A DNA stretch of 64,000 nt from Acinetobacter sp. C32I (GCF_023702715.1 NZ_CP098480.1:1922001-1986000); one strand, 5' to 3'; counted from the first letter of the stretch, positions 8,150-17,302 are shown. The notes: generated by a model from the letters alone, not told the origin. Translations and numbers: made by a program.

Positions 8150-9586
8150 ATGCAGCAGCCATGGAAGATTCGTCTTCATCTTGAAGACCGAGAAGAAAAA
8201 ACCATCTTTCTCAAGTTGGCCAATCAGATTATTGAAGAGATTCTGTCTGGACGGCTCAGCTCAGGTTCGCGCTTATCTGGCTCCCGCTCGCTCGCCGATG
8301 AATTAAAAATTAATCGTAAAACCGTACAGTCGGTTTATGAGGATTTAGAAGCACAAGGTTGGCTGATCTCAAAACCCCGCCAAGGCACTTTTGTGGCGGA
8401 GAACCTGCCCGAGTTAAAACATAAAAAAATCAATGCGGTGGCAGAACCCAATCCTTCATCCAATACAATCAGTCCAGTAGCAATTAAGAATGATGGCATT
8501 CCAGATACCCGCCTAATCCCTTATGAGTTATTTTCCCGTGCTTATCGACATGCCCTGATTCAAGTGACCCGTTCTCAAATCATGGGCTATGGCGATCCAC
8601 AAGGCAGTATTGAGTTACGTCAGGCATTGCTGCAAATGCTGTCGATGGAACGTTTTATTAAAACCAGCATCGAGAATATTTGTGTGGTTCGTGGTAGCCA
8701 AATGGGGATTTTTTTAGCGGCTCGTGTGCTAGCTAAACAAAGCTCACCACGCAAAGTCATAGTGGTGGAACACTGGTCTTATCCTCCTGCTGTCGAAACC
8801 TTTTTATCGCATCATTATCACATCGTTCGGGTTCGATTGGATCAACACGGTCTTGATATCCAGCATCTTGAAGAAATATTAGAAAAATACGCTGTGGCTG
8901 CAATTTACACCACCCCACATCATCAATATCCCAGCACCGTAACCATGGCCATGGATCGACGCCTAAAGCTATTGGAACTATCGAAAGCATTTGATTTTTA
9001 TATTATTGAAGATGACTATGATCATGAGTTTCACTATGACAGTCGTCCAATTCCACCGCTGATCAGCTTACCGCATGCAGAAAAGGTGATTCATATTGGT
9101 TCGCTGTCCAAGGTGTTTGCCCCAAGTCTACGAATTGGTTATGTGGTCGCCAATCGAGACATCATCCATGCCATGAATCAGGATATTTTATTGATCGATA
9201 AACAAGGCAATATCATCACTGAACTGGCGATGGCGGAACTGATGCAACAAGGAGAAATCAAACGGCATATCCGCAAGATGCGCAAGATCTATCAACAACG
9301 GCGCGACTTTGCACTGAATAGCTTCCAAACGGTATTTAAAGATCAGGTCGAAATAAACTCACCGCTGGGGGGCATGGCCTTATGGGTCAAATTTAAATTT
9401 CCCTATCGTGCTGAATATGCCGAGCTACTGAATCAACTGCATATTGATGCCGAAGCGCATTTTGCCGAGCAAAGTCAGCAATCCAATGAGCATTTTCATA
9501 TCCGCTTTGGTTATGCCGCCATTAATGAAACAGAAATTTCAAACATCATCCGCATGCTCTATGATGCATTTCAGCTCAACGATTGA
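8150..9586 (+). CDS. MocR-type (GntR/aminotransferase) regulator
   Basis: About 478 residues in the MocR/PdxR design: an N-terminal winged helix (LADELKINRKTVQSVYEDLE with GWLISKPRQGTFVAE) followed by a linker and a fold-type I aminotransferase domain. The PLP-binding Lys is in GSLSKVFAPSLRIGYV, and EDDYDHEF carries the PLP-contacting Asp. The frame is open back to 8066, but the ATG at 8150 leaves room for the direct-repeat operator at 8068-8107; no strong ribosome site resolves this. Probably regulates the divergent aldolase operon in response to an amino compound. Confidence 0.85.
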   Translation: MQQPWKIRLHLEDREEKTIFLKLANQIIEEILSGRLSSGSRLSGSRSLADELKINRKTVQSVYEDLEAQGWLISKPRQGTFVAENLPELKHKKINAVAEPNPSSNTISPVAIKNDGIPDTRLIPYELFSRAYRHALIQVTRSQIMGYGDPQGSIELRQALLQMLSMERFIKTSIENICVVRGSQMGIFLAARVLAKQSSPRKVIVVEHWSYPPAVETFLSHHYHIVRVRLDQHGLDIQHLEEILEKYAVAAIYTTPHHQYPSTVTMAMDRRLKLLELSKAFDFYIIEDDYDHEFHYDSRPIPPLISLPHAEKVIHIGSLSKVFAPSLRIGYVVANRDIIHAMNQDILLIDKQGNIITELAMAELMQQGEIKRHIRKMRKIYQQRRDFALNSFQTVFKDQVEINSPLGGMALWVKFKFPYRAEYAELLNQLHIDAEAHFAEQSQQSNEHFHIRFGYAAINETEISNIIRMLYDAFQLND

Positions 9587-9598
9587 ATCCGCATGATT

Positions 9599-10282
9599 TT
9601 ATAATCCTAAGCGCAGTTCCTGACTCCATGTCGATTTAGGTTGTTGGTATAAGTGCCAACAGGTCTGTTGCAGCGATTGCATCAATTCATGATTTTGCCC
9701 ATGCGGTACCACACAATACACCACATGAATGCCCTTGGGGTGGAACTCTCTAGCTAAGGACTGTGCTAAGGCGCGAATACTGGCAGACATGCTTTGACTG
9801 AATAAATCCTGCTCCGATTCGACTGGTTGTTGAGTCCCTAAAAAGATCAAGGTGCCTTGCTGTTTCGGCAGCATCTGCCGAATTACAACTTGGGCAATAC
9901 TGACCGCAGTTAAGCCCGTGTTTTGCCAATAGGACTCAAGCTGTTCAGCGGACAATAGCTGGCTATTTTCAGCCAACACAAAGTCAGGCTGAAAAATGCA
10001 TAAATCGACAAAATGCCCTGCTTTCTGAATCTGCTGTATAACACTTTTTAGCGCAGTAGCATCAAGCAAATTCAGGCGAACAGCGGTCGGCCCTTCCGCT
10101 TGAGCCTCGATCTGTGGCTGGTTTTTTGTCACATCATGCTGCAGTTGATAAACTGGCATAGCATCGGCCTGAACTTGCTCAGCAAAAAGTTGGCTCAATT
10201 GCTGGACATCATTGCCCACGATCACAATACAGCCCTTCGCTTTTTGTTTGGATTTAAACCATTGTGGTAACAACTTACTCAT
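9599..10282 (-). CDS. Degenerate SDR-like protein lacking catalytic residues
   Basis: About 227 residues. The C-terminal half reads like an SDR (SASIRALAQSLAREFHPKGIHVVY), but the YxxxK pair is gone: the Tyr position is Met and the Lys position is Ile or deleted. The glycine-rich loop is also eroded (VIVGNDVQQL). It starts one base after the stop of the preceding SDR gene, with GGAGAAATT upstream of ATG 10282, so it is coupled to it. A non-catalytic partner subunit of the neighbouring SDR is possible. A decaying enzyme is the other reading, though the frame is intact. Confidence 0.72.
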   Translation of the reverse strand: MSKLLPQWFKSKQKAKGCIVIVGNDVQQLSQLFAEQVQADAMPVYQLQHDVTKNQPQIEAQAEGPTAVRLNLLDATALKSVIQQIQKAGHFVDLCIFQPDFVLAENSQLLSAEQLESYWQNTGLTAVSIAQVVIRQMLPKQQGTLIFLGTQQPVESEQDLFSQSMSASIRALAQSLAREFHPKGIHVVYCVVPHGQNHELMQSLQQTCWHLYQQPKSTWSQELRLGL

Positions 10283-10283
10283 C

Positions 10284-11051
10284 TTAGAATTTCTCCTGAT
10301 AAGGACGTAAATCCAGTTCATGGGTCCATAAGTCAGCATTTTGCTGATAGAGCATCCAGTAATTTTCGGCAATTGCTTCAATATTTAAACCACCTGTGCC
10401 ACGAGTTAACCGCGCCAGCCGCCCCAAGCCCCATAAGGCTTTATTGACACGATCACCATCGACCATGCCATCCACCACAACATGCGCCACATGGATATTT
10501 TGAGGGCGATATAGTGCTGCCAAATTTAAGGCATAGCTTCTCAACGCAGATTTGCCCATGGTAAATGCGGCAAAAAAAGGTTTCCCTCGTAATGAGGCAC
10601 TGGCACCCGTAAAAATCAAGGTGCCCTGCTGCTGTTTTTGAAAAATGGGCAAACTACACTGCGCCACCAATACCGCAGATAAAAATGTCGAACGCCACAT
10701 TTGGCTAAAAAACTTTAAACTGCTCTGTAAAAAGATCGAAGGAATATTACCGCCCACATTATGAATCACCGCTGCCAGAGCTTCTGGCTGATCGCTTAAA
10801 TGCTCAAACAAAGCCTGCACCTGTTGCTCATTTTCAGCATCCAGTGCATAAGCCACTGCCTGCCCACCTTGACCATTAATTGTTGCAGCCACCTTTTCAA
10901 CTTTATTGAGCGTCCGCCCCACCACATAAACTTTAAATTGCTCATGGGCAAAACGGCGACACACCGCAGCACCAATGCCTTGCTCTGCCCCAACACCAAT
11001 CACGACGACAATACCTGTTGGCTGGGTCGAATCTCGATTGACCTGATTCAT
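10284..11051 (-). CDS. SDR family protein with Phe at the catalytic Tyr
   Basis: A 255-residue SDR with a modified nucleotide loop (VIGVGAEQGIGAAV), HNVGG in place of NNAG, a Ser in FTGASASL and FTMGKSALR where YxxxK is expected. The catalytic Tyr therefore appears to be Phe while the Lys is kept. It lies between a GST gene (ATGA overlap at 11048-11051) and a second eroded SDR, forming a three-gene minus-strand operon. Either the enzyme uses another proton donor or it binds cofactor and substrate without classical SDR chemistry. Confidence 0.78.
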   Translation of the reverse strand: MNQVNRDSTQPTGIVVVIGVGAEQGIGAAVCRRFAHEQFKVYVVGRTLNKVEKVAATINGQGGQAVAYALDAENEQQVQALFEHLSDQPEALAAVIHNVGGNIPSIFLQSSLKFFSQMWRSTFLSAVLVAQCSLPIFQKQQQGTLIFTGASASLRGKPFFAAFTMGKSALRSYALNLAALYRPQNIHVAHVVVDGMVDGDRVNKALWGLGRLARLTRGTGGLNIEAIAENYWMLYQQNADLWTHELDLRPYQEKF

Positions 11052-11728
11052 AATTGTTGTATCCAGTGCTGAATATGAGGATAGCTGTTAATTTTTGGTC
11101 CCCAAATTTTACTGGTGCGTATTACCTCTAACAGTTGAGAACCGACTGCAATATCGGCAATGGTTTTGCTCTCACCGACCAACCAACCCGTTTGACCTAA
11201 CACCAATTCAATACGCTCTAAGTGATGTGTAAATTCTGCTTCGATATCAGCCTTTGCCATCCGCCCTGTGCCTTGCATCTTCACTTGCATATTCAGAGCT
11301 GCCTTTAGCAAAGGTTTCATCAATACAATTTCATGCTTGGGACGACCCTCTGCACTAATGGCCACCGCTTGATTTAAGGCATCGGCATCACTAACACGGA
11401 AATACACCTCATAGAAATATAACAACTCATCCGACCAGTCTTCCCACAATTCGACATAGGCTTTTTGTAATGGATCTACAGGATATAAAAGTGGTAAATC
11501 TGGATAGGCCTCATCCAGATAACGGGCAATGCGGGTACTGTCCTGAATGCGCTGTCCGTTAATGTCCAGCACAGGCACTTTACCTACTTTACTCAGCATT
11601 GGGACTTTGGCCCCCAATACCCCGTTATAATTCACGGTTTCAAATGGGATGCCTTTAAACGCTAACATCCGTGCGACTTTTTTGCAGAATGGTGAAATTT
11701 CCCATTGATGTAAGACCACTGTACTCAT
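11048..11728 (-). CDS. Glutathione S-transferase family protein
   Basis: A 226-residue protein with an N-terminal thioredoxin-like domain (LHQWEISPFCKKVARMLAFK and the cis-Pro segment GKVPVLDINGQRIQDSTRIA with the Ser that binds the glutathione gamma-Glu) and an all-helical C-terminal domain (GWLVGESKTIADIAVGSQL). SPFCKKV suggests a Ser/Cys-type active site. It leads an operon with two atypical SDRs and overlaps the next gene by 4 bases. Could conjugate or isomerise a hydrophobic substrate; which one is unknown. Confidence 0.86.
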   Translation of the reverse strand: MSTVVLHQWEISPFCKKVARMLAFKGIPFETVNYNGVLGAKVPMLSKVGKVPVLDINGQRIQDSTRIARYLDEAYPDLPLLYPVDPLQKAYVELWEDWSDELLYFYEVYFRVSDADALNQAVAISAEGRPKHEIVLMKPLLKAALNMQVKMQGTGRMAKADIEAEFTHHLERIELVLGQTGWLVGESKTIADIAVGSQLLEVIRTSKIWGPKINSYPHIQHWIQQL

Positions 11729-11866
11729 TGTTATCTATCCATTTTTTATTGAATTCATCTCTGCGACAAGCGAGCAGCTTGGTGCTCACTCCACTTATCT
11801 TACAGATATTTATCCCTTTGGCGATGCATCTGTGCCGATGATTTTCTATACAATTTATTAATGTTA

Positions 11867-12733
11867 TTAATGCACAAAAGTCGACTGCTCAGGAGACAAA
11901 CCAATTTTGATTTTGGTTTTTGCAACAATTTCAGACTCATCAGTATCATTGGGATGAAAGTCACGACGATAATAAGAAAAAAATTGTGGCACCAATTTTC
12001 GATAGGCTTGTACAGTAAAGCCTGCAAATTTAGCCCATGATTTTAGATTCAGTAATTGCTTATCTCTCGACATCAACACCACTTGATAGACATTAGAGAA
12101 AGTTGTGATAAGCACCAAGCTCAGGCTAAAAATCGCAACCCGTGGGATATAAGCATCTAAACCTTTGCCATAGAGATATTCATACATGTCATAGGCAACC
12201 GCTTTGTGTTCAGTTTCTTCCACACTGTGCCATAACCATAGATTCCGAATAGTAGTATCGGTCATTAATTCATTGACGTTTTTCATCATCTCCACCACCA
12301 GTACCGCGGTGTAATGTTCCAAGCCAACGGTGACCAATAGATTCCACTTTTTCGGAAAAGTGCGTTCAATGGCTTTAAGGATAATCCCTGTCACTTTTTC
12401 CAATGATTCAGGATCTAGCCCATATTGTTGTGCACTGACATGGAAGGCATGATGTTCTTTGGAGTGCATGGCTTCCTGACCAATGAATGCGCCAATATCA
12501 CGATCCAGTTGCGGGTTGCTTTTGACTTGATCTCGTAAAGCCCTGACAGAACGAACAAAGTAAGACTCTCCTTCTGGAAATAGGGTGGACAGTCCTGTGA
12601 AATAATGGGTAAAGGTTGGCTCATCATTACACCAATATTTGGGCATATCCTGAAATTCATAATCCATACGGCGGACTGGAAATGATGCAGGTATCTTTTG
12701 CTTTGATTTTTCTTTTAACGCTGACGCAGACAT
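11867..12733 (-). CDS. PF10118-type metal-dependent hydrolase, second copy
   Basis: A 288-residue paralogue of 1379-2254 with the same carboxylate/His helices: GQEAMHSKEHHAFH near residue 85, GLEHYTAVL near 140 and WHSVEETEHKAVA near 170. A hydrophobic segment (about residues 200-222) again suggests membrane contact. GAGGTGAG precedes the ATG. Divergent from an HxlR regulator, with a perfect 9-bp inverted repeat in the gap just upstream of this start. Role unknown, probably lipid or hydrocarbon related. Confidence 0.8.
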   Translation of the reverse strand: MSASALKEKSKQKIPASFPVRRMDYEFQDMPKYWCNDEPTFTHYFTGLSTLFPEGESYFVRSVRALRDQVKSNPQLDRDIGAFIGQEAMHSKEHHAFHVSAQQYGLDPESLEKVTGIILKAIERTFPKKWNLLVTVGLEHYTAVLVVEMMKNVNELMTDTTIRNLWLWHSVEETEHKAVAYDMYEYLYGKGLDAYIPRVAIFSLSLVLITTFSNVYQVVLMSRDKQLLNLKSWAKFAGFTVQAYRKLVPQFFSYYRRDFHPNDTDESEIVAKTKIKIGLSPEQSTFVH

Positions 12734-12761
12734 AACTCACCTCAAGAATAGATCTCAAAAT

Positions 12762-12786
12762 ATTAAGTTCCAAAAAAGAACTTAAT
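12762..12786. promoter_or_regulatory. Inverted repeat, putative HxlR operator
   Basis: ATTAAGTTC and its exact reverse complement GAACTTAAT flank a 7-base A-rich spacer, lying 29-53 bp upstream of the PF10118 gene start and between it and the divergent HxlR gene. Position and symmetry suit a dimeric winged-helix repressor. It could instead be chance in an AT-rich promoter. Confidence 0.42.
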
Positions 12787-12896
12787 TGAAAAATATAGCT
12801 GCTATGATAAGTTGTCAATAAAGCGGATATCTTAATCGTTCAAGTTGTCCTAAAATGACAGCCTGCTTCCTGTAAAGACATATAGATGGTATTGCG

Positions 12897-13358
12897 ATGA
12901 AATGGCATGAACTCGGTGAAATGAATTGTCCAATTGCACGGACTTTGTCGATTTTTGGCGACCGTTGGACCCTGCTGATTATTCGTAATGCTTTTATGAA
13001 AACCCGTCGTTTTGATGATTTTCAAAAGCAGTTGGGCATCACCCGTCATTTGCTCACCGAGCGGATTAACCGTTTGGTCGAACACAAGATTTTTGAGAAA
13101 GTGCTCTATCACGAAGCACCAAAACGTTATGAGTATAAGCTGACTGAAAAGGGTTTAGCACTCTACCCGATTATTGTCACCATGAGTACATGGGGCAATA
13201 TTTGGCAGAATGAAAACAAGCAATTTCCTGAGCTGCGTTACCTGCACAAAAGCTGTGGGCATGTGACCAGCCCAAGCCTAACTTGTGATTGTTGTAAGCA
13301 GCCACTTGATGCGAGACAAATGTCGCCTGTTTATGTGGCGGGTGAGGATGGGGAATAA
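12897..13358 (+). CDS. HxlR family transcriptional regulator
   Basis: A 153-residue HxlR-type winged helix: CPIARTLSIFGDRWTLLIIRNAF is the characteristic N-terminus, followed by FDDFQKQLGITRHLLTERI and a wing with KRYEYKLTEKG. The C-terminus adds a small Cys cluster (HKSCGH ... TCDCCKQPL) that could bind zinc or sense redox state. Divergent from the PF10118 gene, which it probably regulates. Length is slightly longer than minimal HxlR proteins because of this Cys-rich tail. Confidence 0.87.
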   Translation: MKWHELGEMNCPIARTLSIFGDRWTLLIIRNAFMKTRRFDDFQKQLGITRHLLTERINRLVEHKIFEKVLYHEAPKRYEYKLTEKGLALYPIIVTMSTWGNIWQNENKQFPELRYLHKSCGHVTSPSLTCDCCKQPLDARQMSPVYVAGEDGE

Positions 13359-13929
13359 TATATTTTCCCCTCTCCTAATATTGAAATTCAGCTCTACTAA
13401 GCTCTCCGTTCAACCCAATATATAATTTCTTCCAAGCCCTTTATTAGAGACTTCCTTAAACGGGCTAATTTAAAAAGTCCAAATCTAGTTCCTTTATTTC
13501 AATACCCCTTCTTGCTTTCTAAGCACAGTAACCATGCGAACAATCCTTCCAAACAATGACTTCTACGTTACGAAGTACCATAAAGAAAGCTCAGCTATAA
13601 AATTTAACTTATAAAATCAAAAAGATATAAAATATTTTTAAAAATAAGTTTTCAATCTAGTCTCAATTTAGTATACATATGTATATACAAGTAAACACAT
13701 CTCAATCTTTCATTATCATTCTTTTCTGAATTTTTATGGAAAAAGTGTATGTGCTGTAGACCAACAATGCCGAGATCAAAGTAGGTATATAAAGAAACTG
13801 TGTTTTATGCACCAGCGTAGGAAATAAAACCTTCCTATAGTGAAGAGCGAGGGAAATGCTTTTCTTGAGTAACATCAAAAAGAAATGCATCTGTTTTCAA
13901 ACATGAAAGCAACGTATCAGGACGAAACG
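13359..13929. other. Non-coding leader upstream of the lyase gene
   Basis: About 570 bases without a convincing gene. It holds the palindrome region at 13672-13689 and AT-rich promoter-like sequence. Short frames on either strand have no family features. The frame of the lyase is open back to 13885, but I place the start at 13930. Confidence 0.5.
13672..13689. promoter_or_regulatory. Palindromic operator with HutC-like motif
   Basis: TATACATATGTATA (13672-13685) is a perfect palindrome overlapping TGTATATACA (13680-13689). The latter fits TGTA-N2-TACA, the site described for HutC-type GntR regulators of histidine utilisation, and recurs exactly at 15632-15641 before the transporter. No HutC-like gene is in this window. 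Confidence 0.55.
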
Positions 13930-15450
13930 ATGACCATTCAATTAGGCGACAAAATTGATATAGAGACCTTTATTCAAATTGCCCGCTTTAAATCTCAACT
14001 TGAATTCTCAGAACACTATGTTGCTCGGGTAAAAAAATCACGGGCCGTTCTTGAAGATATGATGTCAAGTGATGAACCGATGTACGGGATTACCACAGGC
14101 TTTGGTGCCCTATGTTCAGAAAAAATCTCGCAACAACAAACCGCAGAATTACAAGAAAATTTAATTTTATCTCATGCCGTTTCTGTTGGTGAACCACTAA
14201 ACGAAGAACAAGCACGCGCCTGTATGCTGATGATTCTACAAAACCTAGGTCAAGGTTATAGCGGTGTACGTTTTGAAGTACTCGAGAGAATTCGTCAATT
14301 TTTAAACCTAAATTTAGTTCCGTGGATGCCACGAGAAGGCTCGGTTGGTTACTTGGCACCAGAAGCTCATTTAGCACTGACGCTCACGGGACGTGGTCAG
14401 CTTTACTACCAAGGAGAATTACGTGCATCCCGAGACGTCTTTGCTGCGGAAAATATCCCTCCACTACAGTTGCAAGCAAAAGAAGGCTTAGCCTTAATCT
14501 CAGGTACCACCTCGACTACCGCCCTTGCCAGTTTAGCTTTATATGATCTACAAAATGCGGCCAAGTCCGCGGATATTATCGCAGCCCTCAGTCTCGAATC
14601 ACTCGAAGGAATCCTTATTGCCTTTGATGAACGCGTGATGAAGGTTCGCCCTCATCCTGAGCAGGCACAAACGGCATCGAATATTCGACGGTTACTAAAA
14701 GATTCGGAACTGGCCCTACTTAAACATCCAACCAAATTACAAGATGCACTCTCACTCAGATGTATCCCACAACTGCATGGTGCTGCAAAGAAAGTTCTGA
14801 ATGATGCACTGATCACAATTGAAATTGAAATGAACGCATGTTGCGATAATCCTATCGTTTGGCATGATCAAAATCAGCAAGAAATTATTTCAGCTTGTAA
14901 TCCAGACTCATCTTATGTGGGTTTGGCGATGGATACAGCAGCAATTGCGGCCACAAATTTAGCCAAAATGTCTGAACGCAGGAATAATCGTTTGATTGAC
15001 GGCAGCTTATCTGGGTTTTCTTATTTTCTGATCCGACAGCCTGGGTTGAACTCAGGATTAATGATTCCACAATATACACAAGCTGCGCTTTTGAATGACA
15101 TGCGCATCTTATCCCACCCTGCAACCATTGATAACACCCCAACTTGCGGCAATCAAGAAGACTATGTGGCAATGGGCTATAATGCCTCAAAAAAGGCAAT
15201 ATCCATTGCCGACAAGCTAGAATACATTCTGGCCATTGAGCTGTTATCTGGATATTACGCTCATCAATTTCTGCCAAAAGATAAGAAACGAAGTCCTGCG
15301 ATGCAGGCAATTATCTATGCATTAGAGCAACGTATCAAAATCTCAGACCAAGATACTTATTTCTATAGCTTTATCAATGAAATCAAAGGAATGATTCACG
15401 ATGGTACGTTTTTAAACATCATTGAAGATAAAATTGAAAAGTTAGATTAA
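13930..15450 (+). CDS. HAL/PAL-fold lyase lacking the MIO triad; ergothionase-like
   Basis: About 506 residues of the aromatic amino acid ammonia-lyase superfamily. Conserved features are YGITTGFGAL (catalytic Tyr loop), QDALSLRCIPQLHGA, NPIV, SERRNNRLID and CGNQEDYVAMG. At the cofactor site, where active lyases read GSVGASGDLAPLAH, this protein reads GSVGYLAPEAH: the Ala-Ser-Gly that cyclises to MIO is absent. Known MIO-free members are ergothionases, which eliminate trimethylamine from ergothioneine to give thiourocanate. The BCCT betaine-type transporter next door fits that. ATG 13930 has AGGA 7 bases upstream; 13885 and 13903 are alternatives. Hydratase and later steps are not in the window. 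Superfamily certain; substrate inferred. Confidence 0.8.
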   Translation: MTIQLGDKIDIETFIQIARFKSQLEFSEHYVARVKKSRAVLEDMMSSDEPMYGITTGFGALCSEKISQQQTAELQENLILSHAVSVGEPLNEEQARACMLMILQNLGQGYSGVRFEVLERIRQFLNLNLVPWMPREGSVGYLAPEAHLALTLTGRGQLYYQGELRASRDVFAAENIPPLQLQAKEGLALISGTTSTTALASLALYDLQNAAKSADIIAALSLESLEGILIAFDERVMKVRPHPEQAQTASNIRRLLKDSELALLKHPTKLQDALSLRCIPQLHGAAKKVLNDALITIEIEMNACCDNPIVWHDQNQQEIISACNPDSSYVGLAMDTAAIAATNLAKMSERRNNRLIDGSLSGFSYFLIRQPGLNSGLMIPQYTQAALLNDMRILSHPATIDNTPTCGNQEDYVAMGYNASKKAISIADKLEYILAIELLSGYYAHQFLPKDKKRSPAMQAIIYALEQRIKISDQDTYFYSFINEIKGMIHDGTFLNIIEDKIEKLD

Positions 15451-15631
15451 ATCATCGTTACTTTTAGACTCATAAATTTAAAAGTATTTTTTACTCTATT
15501 TTCAATCTTAGTTTTAAGATCAAAACTCATTTCATCAATATCCAGTTATTCAATTAACAGGGATAAAATTTCACTCGCCCATATTCTTTTAATCTCATTA
15601 AAAAACATGGGGTTAAAATAAAAACTTTAGT

Positions 15632-15641
15632 TGTATATACA
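15632..15641. promoter_or_regulatory. Second TGTATATACA operator
   Basis: The same perfect palindrome as at 13680-13689, 105 bp upstream of the BCCT transporter start. Sharing it between lyase and transporter suggests one regulator, of the HutC/GntR type by motif, encoded elsewhere. Confidence 0.55.
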
Positions 15642-15656
15642 TGCTAAAGCATGTAA
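15639..15656 (+). promoter_or_regulatory. Small perfect inverted repeat before the transporter gene
   Basis: TACATGC-TAAA-GCATGTA overlaps the end of the TGTATATACA site. It could be part of the operator or a weak leader hairpin in the transporter mRNA. There is no T run, so it is not a terminator. Confidence 0.4.
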
Positions 15657-15745
15657 TGTTTACTCCGAACAAAAAACAAACGCCACATGGATGTACACGT
15701 GGCAGGTCATGAGCTTATTCCCACCGAATACATAAGGATGAGTAT

Positions 15746-17302
15746 ATGGAAGGTGTTTCGAAACAGGTAAAAACCGTACGCTGGGGTGTCTTTGTTCCCT
15801 TATTTTTATTAATGTCTTCCGCTGTTGTTTTAGGCATTTCACATAGCGAAGCATTAATTAATCTGACCAAAGATTTCTTTAACTGGTCTCTGCAAAATTT
15901 TGGTTGGTTATATCAATGGGTCTCCATGATTTCGCTCATCTTGGTCGGAATTTTATTGGTATCTCGCTATGGACATATCCGTATCGGTGGAAAAGATGCC
16001 AAAGCCAGCACCAGTTTTGGTCGATGGTTTGCCATGGCGCTCAGCAGTGGTGTTGCCACAGGTTTAATCACCTATGGAGTGAACGAACCAATTATCTATT
16101 TTGGTAATGTATACGGAGAGCTGAACCAAGTTGGGGTAGAACCATTGACACACAGTGCTGCGATTTGGAGTCTAGGCCGTGTCTTTTACAATTGGGGCTT
16201 TATTCCCTACTCCATGTATACCCTCTCTGGTTTAATCGCTGCTTATATGTATTACAACAAGAAAAAAGGCTTATCTGTTGCAGCAACTTTAGAACCTCTA
16301 CTCGGAAAATACGCACAGAATCGAATTATTGCAGATATCATTGATGTGCTTGCGACCATGGCAATCGTCCTCAGCTTAGCATCAGGCCTAGGTACGGGTT
16401 TGACTGTCGTGGTCACAGGTCTAAAAGTCGCTTATGGCTATCACGCCACTACAGTTTTATGGGTACTGTTAGGTGCATTAACCACCTTCTTATTCACCTT
16501 CTCATCTTATTTAGGTTTAGACAAAGGCTTTAAAATTCTAGCGAGTATTAAATCGAAAGTTTTATATTTCTTGCTGATTTTATTATTCCTTACGGGCCCA
16601 ACCTTTTACATCCTGAGATCATCTACTGCGGGTATGGCAATTTGGCTAGATAATTTCTTCCTTTGGGGTCTAGATCCAATTGATATTGGCGGTCCAGCTT
16701 TAACTCAATGGTGGACGCTGTTTGACTGGGCGGTTTGGGTGGCTTATGCACCATTGATGGGAATGTTCTTGGCACTGATCGCATATGGTCGTACCTTAAA
16801 AGAGTTCATTATCGTGAACTGGATTATGCCTTCTTGCTTTGCCCTCGTCTGGTTTTCAGTTTGGGGAGGCACATCGCTTTATTTACAGCAAAGCGGTGTA
16901 TTGGATTTAGTCCAAATCATTAAGGATAACGGTGCAGTGTCTGGCCTATGGGCGTTCTTACAGCATCTTCCATTTAAATTAGGTATCGTCATCGTACCGC
17001 TGATTCTGGTTTTAACCCTGTTTTCTTCCGCCGTTGCTGCAAACAGTATCACGACCACAATCGCAGGTATGTGTAGCAAGAATGTTCCGATTGGTGAAGA
17101 AGCTCCGTCCTATCAACGTATTATCTGGGGTGTTCTCATTGGTTCAATTGCCATCATCATGAGTGCCTTTGGTGGCGGTGGCCAAGGCATTGATGGGATT
17201 AAATATTTAGCCGTTTGCGGCGGCTTCTGTGTCTTGTTTATCTTTATGCTGCAACTACTCTCAATTATTAAAACCTTTTTCTACGACAAGCCTGTCGAAT
17301 AA
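15746..17302 (+). CDS. BCCT family betaine/carnitine/choline-type transporter
   Basis: A 518-residue integral membrane protein with about 12 hydrophobic segments. Family landmarks are visible but divergent: SLGRVFYNWGFIPYSMYTLSG for the substrate region, QWWTLFDWAVWVAYAPLMGMFLALIAYGRTLKEF for the signature and following loop, and FGGGGQGIDGIKYLAVCGG near the C-terminus. BCCT carriers import quaternary ammonium compounds. Beside a MIO-free lyase, a trimethylammonium amino acid such as ergothioneine, hercynine or a relative is the best guess. AGGATGAG precedes the ATG, and a shared palindrome lies upstream. It may lack some canonical Trp residues of the betaine box, so the substrate is open. 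Confidence 0.87.
   Translation: MEGVSKQVKTVRWGVFVPLFLLMSSAVVLGISHSEALINLTKDFFNWSLQNFGWLYQWVSMISLILVGILLVSRYGHIRIGGKDAKASTSFGRWFAMALSSGVATGLITYGVNEPIIYFGNVYGELNQVGVEPLTHSAAIWSLGRVFYNWGFIPYSMYTLSGLIAAYMYYNKKKGLSVAATLEPLLGKYAQNRIIADIIDVLATMAIVLSLASGLGTGLTVVVTGLKVAYGYHATTVLWVLLGALTTFLFTFSSYLGLDKGFKILASIKSKVLYFLLILLFLTGPTFYILRSSTAGMAIWLDNFFLWGLDPIDIGGPALTQWWTLFDWAVWVAYAPLMGMFLALIAYGRTLKEFIIVNWIMPSCFALVWFSVWGGTSLYLQQSGVLDLVQIIKDNGAVSGLWAFLQHLPFKLGIVIVPLILVLTLFSSAVAANSITTTIAGMCSKNVPIGEEAPSYQRIIWGVLIGSIAIIMSAFGGGGQGIDGIKYLAVCGGFCVLFIFMLQLLSIIKTFFYDKPVE

Noticed and set aside
13930..15450. Calling the lyase hutH, histidine ammonia-lyase
   Set aside because: The Ala-Ser-Gly triad that makes the MIO cofactor is missing, and no hut genes adjoin it.
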